61,041 nucleotides of DNA, taken from positions 1-61,041 of the forward strand of contig NZ_JARGPK010000074.1 in the NCBI RefSeq assembly GCF_029212575.1. Direction: 5' to 3'. The position numbers and the translations under genes are program-made. Shown here in pieces: positions 54,589 through 61,041 of the stretch; positions within the stretch are counted from its first letter, which is position 1; the number at the start of each line of letters is the position of its first letter. This DNA comes from Antarcticimicrobium sp. (GTDB lineage: Bacteria; Pseudomonadota; Alphaproteobacteria; Rhodobacterales; Rhodobacteraceae). The notes below the pieces were generated by a model. That model worked only from the letters and a program-made list of their open reading frames with translations, was not told the origin of the DNA and ran no database searches.

Positions 54589-56145
54589 TCAGTCGCGCGG
54601 CTTGACGCTGACCGCCGCGTTCAGGGTTTGCGCCAGCGACATCAGGCGCGCCTCGGCCACCTCGCCATAGAGCGGGCGGGCGTCGTCCGGCAGGATCAGG
54701 TCGAGACGGCGCTTTTTCGCAACCCAGTTCAGGTGGCCCATGTCGGCATCGGGTTTCATCACCAGCATGGCGCCGAAGCGCATTGCCTTGCCCAGGATCT
54801 CGGCCTGTTTCTGCTCCTGCTCGTCCAGCAGGCCGTAGAGCGGCGCGAAGCGGGCGCCTTCGCGCTTGTTGCGGTAGCGATGCTGCAGGGCGAGGCCGAG
54901 GAATACCCGTTCGGAGTGTTTCATTCCGCCCAGGTTGGCCCGCGTGGCATAATCGAAACAGACCTCGGCGCGGTAGTCGGGATGGGCGCGCCAGCTGACG
55001 TCGTGCAGCAGGCAGGCGGCCTTGATCAGCCGCACCTGCGCCGGCGGCGCCTTGGCGAAGAGCGGCATGACAAAGCGGAACAGCGTCTTGCCGAAGCCGG
55101 GCAGGCGGGAATCCTTGTCCTCGGCGAAATAGCAGGCCTCGATCAGAGGGTCGCGGTCGCGCAACCGCTGCGGCATCTGCTCGTAAAGCAGACCCTCGCG
55201 TATGCCATAGCTGGAGATGGCGATGTCCTTGGGCTTGAAACAGCGCACCAGTCGATTCAGCACGTCGATCGCGTAGGGCACCAGCGCCATCCGCGCCGAG
55301 GAGACCCCGGCCTCGCCGCGCAGGGCCTCCAGATCGCTGGTCTCGATGAACTTCGCGGTGTCGCGCACCGATTTGGCGGTCATCCGGTATTCGTGCAGCA
55401 CCTTGAGCGGGTAGCCGCGCCGCGTCATGTCGATCCGGGCGATGGCGCGCCAGCTGCCGCCGACCAGGAACAGCCGGTCGCGTTGCGGGCCCATGCGCTC
55501 TTTCAGATCCTCCAGCACCGTCTTGATATGCGCCTTGCGGCCGCGCCGCCCGCCCTTGATGTCGCGCAGTTTCAGCGGCCCCAGCGGCGAGGTCAGGCGA
55601 CGGCCGACGCGGCCGCCGGAAATCTCGGCCAGTTCCATCGATGAGCCGCCGATATCGCAGACCAGCCCGTAGGAGCCGGGCCAGCCCAGCAGCACCCCCT
55701 GGGCGGAGAGCCGGGCCTCCTCCTCGCCGTCGATGACCCAGAGCTTGAGTCCGGTGGCGCGCTGGACCTCGTCGCAGAACTCCGGCCCGTCCCTGGCGTC
55801 GCGCACGGCGGCGGTGGCGACCGCCGAGAGCGGCGGCAGGCCCATCCCCTCGGCGAGGTGCTGGAACCGATGCAGCGCGGCCAGCGCCCGGACCCGGCCC
55901 TCGGGGTTCAGACGGCCGGTTTCCGATTGGCCGGCGCCCAGCCCGCACATGATCTTTTCGTTGTAGAAGTACGCCGGCGAGCGGGCGGCGCCGTCGAACA
56001 CCACCAGCCGGACCGAGTTCGAGCCGACATCGACGACGCCGACCCGGGACAGGGCCCGCGCGCTGGGATCGTTGAAAAGCGGGCGGCCGAAGGGCCCCCA
56101 TTCGTGCGGGTCGGGCTGCGGGGCGGCGTTCGGGTCGGGGGTCAT
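54589..56145 (-). CDS. Ppx/GppA-family exopolyphosphatase/phosphohydrolase
   Basis: 518 residues. The actin-like ATPase-fold motifs VVDVGSNSVRLVVFDG and YGLVCDIGGSSMELAEI mark the Ppx/GppA family, with an HD-like C-terminal half (HDVSWRAHPDYR). Degrades polyphosphate or pppGpp. The start Met lies 21 residues before the first motif. Confidence 0.92.
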   Translation of the reverse strand: MTPDPNAAPQPDPHEWGPFGRPLFNDPSARALSRVGVVDVGSNSVRLVVFDGAARSPAYFYNEKIMCGLGAGQSETGRLNPEGRVRALAALHRFQHLAEGMGLPPLSAVATAAVRDARDGPEFCDEVQRATGLKLWVIDGEEEARLSAQGVLLGWPGSYGLVCDIGGSSMELAEISGGRVGRRLTSPLGPLKLRDIKGGRRGRKAHIKTVLEDLKERMGPQRDRLFLVGGSWRAIARIDMTRRGYPLKVLHEYRMTAKSVRDTAKFIETSDLEALRGEAGVSSARMALVPYAIDVLNRLVRCFKPKDIAISSYGIREGLLYEQMPQRLRDRDPLIEACYFAEDKDSRLPGFGKTLFRFVMPLFAKAPPAQVRLIKAACLLHDVSWRAHPDYRAEVCFDYATRANLGGMKHSERVFLGLALQHRYRNKREGARFAPLYGLLDEQEQKQAEILGKAMRFGAMLVMKPDADMGHLNWVAKKRRLDLILPDDARPLYGEVAEARLMSLAQTLNAAVSVKPRD

Positions 56146-56226
56146 GGCGTCCCTTGGCAGATGTTCGGTTCAGGATGCGGGATCGGGTCTGGCGGGTCAA
56201 TCGCGGCGGCAAGGGTCCGCCGGGCG

Positions 56227-56913
56227 CTAGGGCGTCTCGTCCGGCGAGGCGCGGTCCAGCAGGCGGGCCGCCAGCGCGCGGGTCAGGGTGCGCCCCTCGG
56301 CCAGCGCGAGCCGGTCGAGCCGATCGACGATCTGCCCGGCGGCGGCAAAGCTGCGGTCCATGCGGGTAATCAGATAGGGGATCACGTCCGGTTTCGGGGC
56401 CAGTTGCCGGTCGGCGAAAAGCTTGGCCAAGACCGCCGACAACAGCGCGTCATCCGGGGGATCGAGCGCGGCGTGCTGCGCCGCCTGCACCCGGCTTTGC
56501 AGATCGGGCAGGCTGAGCCGCCACAGCGCCGGGTCCAGCCGTCCGGTCAGCAGCAGCGCGCGCCGCTCGCTCAGCATCAGGTTGTAGAGGTGGAACAGCG
56601 CCTTTTGCGCGTCGAGGTCGGTGGCGATCCCGGGCACGTCCTCGACCGCGACGGGCCCGGCGGCCAGTCGCGGCACATCGGCCTCGCGCAGGCTGCGGGC
56701 CGGGATGATCCGCGCACCAGTGCGCGCGGCCCAGACATGCGCCAGGTGCGTCTTGCCCGATCCGGCCGGTCCGCTCAGCACCAGCCGGCCGCCGGGCCAG
56801 GGTGTCGCGCTTTCGATCATCGCCACGGCCACCGCGTTGGCGGGAGAGACAAAGAAATCCTCGCGCCCCAGGGCCTGCCGGACCGGCAGATCGAAGCTCA
56901 GCTGTTCGGCCAT
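56227..56913 (-). CDS. hdaA: Hda-like DnaA regulatory inactivator (DnaA-domain protein)
   Basis: 228 residues. AAA+ domain with Walker A GPAGSGKTHLAHVWAARTGA and Walker B-like VAVEDVPG, an arginine-finger-type R in the LSLPDLQSRVQAAQHA helix, and no DnaA DNA-binding domain IV. The N-terminal MAEQLSFDLPVRQ is the clamp-binding motif (QLSFDL), as in Hda, which stimulates DnaA-ATP hydrolysis. One-base gap to the permease gene upstream in transcription order. Confidence 0.88.
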   Translation of the reverse strand: MAEQLSFDLPVRQALGREDFFVSPANAVAVAMIESATPWPGGRLVLSGPAGSGKTHLAHVWAARTGARIIPARSLREADVPRLAAGPVAVEDVPGIATDLDAQKALFHLYNLMLSERRALLLTGRLDPALWRLSLPDLQSRVQAAQHAALDPPDDALLSAVLAKLFADRQLAPKPDVIPYLITRMDRSFAAAGQIVDRLDRLALAEGRTLTRALAARLLDRASPDETP

Positions 56914-56914
56914 G

Positions 56915-57982
56915 TCAGTCGTCGTCCTGGTCCGTGATGCCCATGTAGAGGCGGCTTTCGCGGTATTGGGCCATGCCGAACCGTGCCAGAACCCCGAGGG
57001 CCGCGGCGACCGGCACCGCCACCAGCATGCCGACGAAGCCGAAGACCGAGCCGAAGACCGAGAGCGCAAGGATCAGCCAGACCGGGTGCAGACCGACTGA
57101 TTTGCCCACCAGTTTCGGGGTCAGGTAATTGCCCTCGGCCAGTTGCCCGACCTGGAAGATCACCGCAACGATCACGATCCACCACCATTCGCCCCAGAAC
57201 TGGAACAGCGCCAGCCCGATGGCGAGGGCGCCGCCGACGAGGGCCCCGACATAGGGAATGAAGGTCAGGACGCCGGCGACGAAACCGACCACGAGGCCGA
57301 ACTGCAGCCCGATCAGCATCAGCGCCACGGCGTAATAGGTGCCCAGGATCAGGCAGACCGTGCCCATGCCACGCACGAAGGAGGACAGCGTCTTGTCGAT
57401 CTCTTTGGCCAGTTGGCGGATCACCGGCGCGTGATCGCGCGGCAAGAGCTCGTCGAGCCCGGCGATCATGTTGTCCCAGTCCAACAGGAGATAGACGGCC
57501 ACCACCGGCGCGATGACGAAAACCAGGACCAGGTTGACGATCGAGACCGCCGAACTCAGCATCGTGTTCAGCAGCTCGCCGCCCTTGGAGCGGATCGTCT
57601 CGCCCAGTGAGTCGAGCGACTGGCGCAGGGTCGAATCCGGCTCGACCAGTGAGGGGAACCGTTCGGTCAGAAAGGTCTGCAGATCGTGGAACAGCTTGGG
57701 GGCGATGTTGATCAGCTCGACCGCCTGGCTGATCAGGGTCGGGATGACCAGCAGGGCCAGCACCACGAAGATCAACACGCCAAGAACCGAGATGATCGCG
57801 GTGGCCAGAGGCCGGGAACATCCCGCGCGTTCCAGCCGGTCGGCGGCCGGGTCGAGAAAATAGGCGATCGCCCCGCCCAGCACGAAGGGCAGCAGCACGT
57901 CGCCGAGAAACCACAGCACAAGCGCGGTCGCCACCAGGGCGATGCCCCAATATCTGAGCTGGTCCCGGACCGGAAGTGCCAT
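56915..57982 (-). CDS. AI-2E/PerM family permease
   Basis: 355 residues with about eight helices and a central soluble region; the family block WDNMIAGLDELLPRDHAPVI and YVGALVGGALAIGLAL are typical of the AI-2E/PerM family. Function unsettled (autoinducer export, osmotic stress proposed). It lies just upstream of the Hda-like gene (stop and start one base apart), a pairing also seen in related alphaproteobacteria. Confidence 0.9.
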   Translation of the reverse strand: MALPVRDQLRYWGIALVATALVLWFLGDVLLPFVLGGAIAYFLDPAADRLERAGCSRPLATAIISVLGVLIFVVLALLVIPTLISQAVELINIAPKLFHDLQTFLTERFPSLVEPDSTLRQSLDSLGETIRSKGGELLNTMLSSAVSIVNLVLVFVIAPVVAVYLLLDWDNMIAGLDELLPRDHAPVIRQLAKEIDKTLSSFVRGMGTVCLILGTYYAVALMLIGLQFGLVVGFVAGVLTFIPYVGALVGGALAIGLALFQFWGEWWWIVIVAVIFQVGQLAEGNYLTPKLVGKSVGLHPVWLILALSVFGSVFGFVGMLVAVPVAAALGVLARFGMAQYRESRLYMGITDQDDD

Positions 57983-58134
57983 GCGCGCCCCTTTTGTGCC
58001 TGTCTTTCCTTGGCCCATCGGGAACGGTGTTGCAAGGCCCGCGATGGCGGCGTGGCGAGACCGCCTTGCCGATTGCCTGCCCGCGCCGATTGGCTTAGAC
58101 CCTGCAAAACACCGTCATCCGGAAGGGACCACAG

Positions 58135-59529
58135 ATGCGCCTGAGCCGCTACTTCCTGCCTGTTCTGAAAGAAAACCCCGCCGAGGCCCAGATCGTCAGC
58201 CACCGGCTGATGCTGCGCGCCGGAATGATCAAGCAAGCCAGCGCCGGGATCTATTCCTGGCTGCCGCTGGGGTTCAAGGTGCTGCGCAACCTCGAGCGCA
58301 TCGTGCACGAGGAGCAGGTGCGCGCCGGCCATATCCCGATGCTGATGCCGACGCTGCAATCGGCCGACCTGTGGCGGGAATCGGGGCGCTACGACGATTA
58401 CGGCGAAGAGATGCTGCGCCTGTCCGACCGGCACGGGCGCGACATGCTTTACGGCCCGACCAACGAAGAGCTGATCACCGATATCTTCCGGTCGCATGTC
58501 AGCAGCTACAAGGATCTGCCGCTGACCCTTTATCACATCCAGTGGAAATTCCGCGACGAGATCCGCCCCCGCTTTGGCGTGATGCGCGGGCGCGAATTCT
58601 ACATGAAGGACGGCTACAATTTCGACCTGACGAAAGAGGACGCGCTGCACGCCTATAATCGCCACCTGGTCAGCTACCTGCGCACCTATGAGCGGATGGG
58701 GTTGCAGGCGATCCCGATGCGCGCCGACAGCGGCCCGATCGGCGGCGACAACACCCATGAATTCCTGGTGCTGGCCGAGACCGGCGAATCGGAGGTGTTC
58801 TATGACAGCACGGTGACCGACATCCGCCTGGGCGACCGCGAGATCGACTATGACGACAAGGCGCAGTGCCAGGCGGTGATGGAGGAGTTCACCGCGCTCT
58901 ACGCCCGCACCGACGAAACCCATGACGCGGCGGTCTTTGCGCAGGTGCCGCAGGACCGCCAGCGCAGCGCGCGCGGCATCGAGGTTGGGCAGATCTTCTA
59001 CTTCGGGACCAAGTATTCCGAGCCGATGGGCGCCACCGTGCAGGGGCCGGACGGCAAGCCGGTGCCGGTGCACATGGGCAGCCATGGCATCGGGGTGAGC
59101 CGCCTGCTGGGCGCCATCATCGAGGCCAGCCATGACGACAGGGGCATCATCTGGCCCGAGGGGGTGACGCCGTTCCACTGCGGGATCGTCAACCTCAAGC
59201 AAGGAGATGACGCGACCGATGCGGCCAGCAACCAGATCTACGCCGCGCTCTCGGCCGCGGGGCTGGAGCCGCTTTATGACGATACCACCGAGCGCGCCGG
59301 CGGCAAGTTCGCCACCATGGACCTGATCGGCCTGCCGTGGCGGATCACCGTCGGGCCGCGCGGGCTGAAGAACGGGGTGGTGGAACTGACCAGCCGCCGC
59401 AGCGGCGAGAGTGTGGAGCTCAGCCCGGAAGAGGCGGTGAAGAAGGTGGCCGGGATCTATGCCCCGCATCACCGCGCCGGCGCCCATTGGGAGCCGATGG
59501 CGCGGCAGTCGTTTCACACCTGGCTGTAG
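58135..59529 (+). CDS. proS: prolyl-tRNA synthetase, short (alphaproteobacterial) form
   Basis: 464 residues. Class II aaRS motifs: motif 1 [17 protein letters not shown], motif 2 [19 protein letters not shown], motif 3 [13 protein letters not shown], and a C-terminal anticodon domain. The INS editing domain is missing, as in other alphaproteobacterial ProRS, so Ala-tRNA editing in trans would be expected. A tail ([20 protein letters not shown]) extends the usual C terminus. Confidence 0.96.
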   Translation: MRLSRYFLPVLKENPAEAQIVSHRLMLRAGMIKQASAGIYSWLPLGFKVLRNLERIVHEEQVRAGHIPMLMPTLQSADLWRESGRYDDYGEEMLRLSDRHGRDMLYGPTNEELITDIFRSHVSSYKDLPLTLYHIQWKFRDEIRPRFGVMRGREFYMKDGYNFDLTKEDALHAYNRHLVSYLRTYERMGLQAIPMRADSGPIGGDNTHEFLVLAETGESEVFYDSTVTDIRLGDREIDYDDKAQCQAVMEEFTALYARTDETHDAAVFAQVPQDRQRSARGIEVGQIFYFGTKYSEPMGATVQGPDGKPVPVHMGSHGIGVSRLLGAIIEASHDDRGIIWPEGVTPFHCGIVNLKQGDDATDAASNQIYAALSAAGLEPLYDDTTERAGGKFATMDLIGLPWRITVGPRGLKNGVVELTSRRSGESVELSPEEAVKKVAGIYAPHHRAGAHWEPMARQSFHTWL

Positions 59530-59535
59530 CGGGTC

Positions 59536-59931
59536 TCAGACCGGGCGGGGGGCAGGGCGGCACAGCTCGCCGCCACCGGCCTGGCCGGGCAGCGGGCGCA
59601 CCGCCGGGCGGCCCAGCCGCGCGACCAGATCCCTGAGCCCGGCGCCGAGAAAGCGCATCGAACAGATGCAGGCGCCGTCCGGGCAGGAGGTCAGGCACAG
59701 CCGCCCGTCGCGAAAACCCAGCGCATAGCCGTGCCGGGCGAGGGCGCGGTTCAGCCCCTCCCAACTGGAGGCGCGGGCGATCAGCGGGTGCAGCCAACAG
59801 CGCAGGAGGGCGGCCGTTTCACTGTCGATGGGGGGGCAGTCGAGGTCGCGCATCGGGGCGAAACCATCGGCGGGCTGCATCCGCACCTGGGCGGGCTGCA
59901 TGGCCGGGGTCGGGCTCATAGTCATCTCCAT
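59536..59931 (-). CDS. hypothetical protein, cysteine-containing
   Basis: 131 residues, starting MEMTMSPTPAMQPAQVRMQP, with a central SCPDGACICSMRFLGAGL segment (three cysteines) and an arginine-proline C-terminus. I do not recognise a family. Convergent with proS (gap of six bases). A good sigma-70-like promoter precedes it. Start may be one of several Met codons. Confidence 0.6.
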   Translation of the reverse strand: MEMTMSPTPAMQPAQVRMQPADGFAPMRDLDCPPIDSETAALLRCWLHPLIARASSWEGLNRALARHGYALGFRDGRLCLTSCPDGACICSMRFLGAGLRDLVARLGRPAVRPLPGQAGGGELCRPAPRPV

Positions 59932-60011
59932 TCCCTAATCCTGACCCCCCAGGTTCGGTTTTGGAAAGCTCGCAAGAGCTGGCGCACCAAGCGATAAATA
60001 CAAGCTAATTC

Positions 60012-60039
60012 TGTATATTGTGGGATTTAATTAAGGCAA
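60012..60039 (-). promoter_or_regulatory. sigma-70-like promoter
   Basis: On the minus strand TTGCCT (-35) and TATACA (-10) are separated by 16 bases in an AT-rich stretch, about 80 bases before the 59536-59931 gene. TTAATTAA lies within the spacer. Confidence 0.5.
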
Positions 60040-60100
60040 ATTGTGGCGCCGTGGGTACGTTTCTCATGCAGATTGTCCACAGCACGTGGCGCGGCCCGGA

Positions 60101-60217
60101 TCAGACTAGACCGCGAAGTGCGAAGGCCAGCAAAGCCAGCAGGCCGACCGTGTTCAGGCCTGCATAGGCCAGCGCGGTGCGCCTGCGCAACGGGAGGCGG
60201 GAGAGCCATCTAGTCAT
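60101..60217 (-). CDS. 38-residue membrane protein, overlapping the flavoprotein gene
   Basis: The ATG lies at 60217-60215 within the last codons of the upstream flavoprotein (stop at 60210-60212, shared ATGACTAG), and the frame runs to a TGA at 60101-60103. The product (MTRWLSRLPLRRRTALAYAG, then LNTVGLLALLAFALRGLV) has a basic N terminus and one hydrophobic helix, a single-pass small membrane protein. The eight-base overlap fits translational coupling. It could be an accessory subunit of the reductase-like protein. No homologue known to me. Confidence 0.6.
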   Translation of the reverse strand: MTRWLSRLPLRRRTALAYAGLNTVGLLALLAFALRGLV

Positions 60218-61041
60218 AGCTGAACCTTTCCGACAGGATGTTCCGCGACGGGACGCCGAGGCCGATCAGCGCATCCTCCGCCGCCTCCAGCATTGGCGGC
60301 GGGCCGCAGAGCAGGTAGAGCCACTGGCGGTGCTCGGGGCTCCCGAAGTGGGCGCGCAGCAGGTCGGGCGTGACCATTCCGGTTGCCCCCTGCCATCCTT
60401 CAGGCGGCTCGCTCAGAATATGGATCAGGCGGGTGCCGTGGTCACGGGCCATCGCCTCGAGTTCTGCGCGGCAGGCGATCTGCTCCTCGGTGCGGTTGCC
60501 GTAGATCAGCGTGGTGGGGCGTTGGTCGCCGCGCGCGCGCAATTCGCGCAGGATGCTTAGCATCGGCGCGATGCCCACTCCGCCCGCGACAAGCGCGATA
60601 CCCGGGGCATCGTGGTCGGTGACGGTCAGGTGCCCATGTGGACCGTCGAGATAGGCGCGGCTGCCGGGTTTGATCTGACCGATGGTGCAGGTGAAATCGC
60701 CCAGTTCCTTGATCAGGAAGCGGACCTCTGGCGCGGTTGAGGGCGCGGAACTGATCGAAAAGGGGTTTTCCCGGGGTCCGAAGGGGCTGGTGCGGATATT
60801 CAGCCAGGCGAACTGCCCGGCGCTGTAGGGAAAGGCGAAAGCGCGCGCGGGATGCAGCGCCACCTCCCAGGTCCGCAGGGCCACGGGCGTGACCGAGCTT
60901 ACCCGCCAGGGGTGGCGCAGCTGGGCCAGCGGGGTCAGGACGTAGACATAGATCAGCGCGAAGAGCGCGACGCCCAGCAGCACCAGCCACAGATAGCCCA
61001 TCGACGGATCGGCGCTGTAGCGTCCTGCACGCAGGGCGTGC
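60210..61041 (-). CDS. ferric-reductase-like FAD/NAD(P)H-binding protein (partial, N terminus off window)
   Basis: The frame stays open to the right edge (HALRAGRYSADPSMGYLWLV), so the gene continues beyond it and the Met at 61001 is not necessarily the start. One membrane helix (VLLGVALFALIYVYVL) is followed by a ferredoxin-reductase-type domain: RENPFSISSAPS (FAD), GGVGIAPMLSILREL (NADP) and LLCGPPPMLEAAE. The architecture fits ferric-chelate reductase / NOX-like or predicted ferric reductase proteins with an upstream membrane heme part outside the window. Confidence 0.8.
   Translation of the reverse strand, partial: HALRAGRYSADPSMGYLWLVLLGVALFALIYVYVLTPLAQLRHPWRVSSVTPVALRTWEVALHPARAFAFPYSAGQFAWLNIRTSPFGPRENPFSISSAPSTAPEVRFLIKELGDFTCTIGQIKPGSRAYLDGPHGHLTVTDHDAPGIALVAGGVGIAPMLSILRELRARGDQRPTTLIYGNRTEEQIACRAELEAMARDHGTRLIHILSEPPEGWQGATGMVTPDLLRAHFGSPEHRQWLYLLCGPPPMLEAAEDALIGLGVPSRNILSERFSYD

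Noticed and set aside
60027-60209. 60-codon minus-strand frame in the gap before the right-edge flavoprotein
   Set aside because: It has no ribosome binding site and a mixed product, and it overlaps the better-supported 38-codon frame in another phase.

Overview
The window comes from a GC-rich alphaproteobacterial chromosome, most likely a marine Rhodobacteraceae (Roseobacter group, Ruegeria-like). The pointers are a propionyl-CoA carboxylase/methylmalonyl-CoA mutase set with a PccR-type regulator, a betI-betC choline-sulfate pair, two RTX proteins, a UbiH-type hydroxylase, FnrL- and CtrA-type boxes, and many ATGA/GTGA gene overlaps. I did not search any database; the genus is an inference.

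Layout. 1-13.9 kb: the glmM end, a DMT exporter, ilvC facing two tandem Lrp/AsnC regulators and a class V aminotransferase, ubiH, a HAD phosphatase/GntR divergent pair, a large MshEN-domain glycosyltransferase behind a perfect CtrA box, carA, a YqeY protein, and a HxlR/hydrolase divergent pair with an operator-like array. 14-17.2 kb: a YkuD_2-type L,D-transpeptidase-like protein and a low-GC gene for an RTX protein carrying an integrin-beta-like VWA domain (the most unusual gene here). 17.4-23.5 kb: ctaD with an FnrL box, a HIT protein, a MerR/CDF metal-efflux pair, then a cold-shock-type cluster (csp, DUF982, small basic protein, fatty acid desaturase). 23.5-28.2 kb: lipB, a MacAB-like efflux set, a DsbA/FrnE protein. 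28.4-28.9 kb: tRNA-Leu(GAG) followed by a lone AlpA-like regulator, probably a remnant of an integrated element. 28.9-35.4 kb: an iodotyrosine-deiodinase-like flavoprotein, an argP copy with a C-terminal frameshift, argO, a second DMT exporter, a DUF1036 protein, betI-betC.

35.4-51.2 kb is a propionyl-CoA neighbourhood: pccR with a TTTGCAAA palindrome at its own promoter, an MFS exporter, an RTX metalloprotease, two TTTGCAAA-like tandem sites before pccB, pccB, six small genes, pccA, a DUF4174 protein, a degenerate sulfotransferase-like protein, methylmalonyl-CoA mutase. Together pccBA and mcm would take propionyl-CoA to succinyl-CoA under PccR control; the epimerase is not in the window. 51.2-61 kb is housekeeping: VOC, GNAT, TerB/J-domain and nuclease-fold proteins, Ppx/GppA, an Hda-like DnaA regulator, a PerM/AI-2E permease, proS, and at the right edge a truncated ferric-reductase-like flavoprotein with an overlapping 38-residue membrane-protein gene.

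No rRNA, CRISPR array, transposase or integrase was seen.
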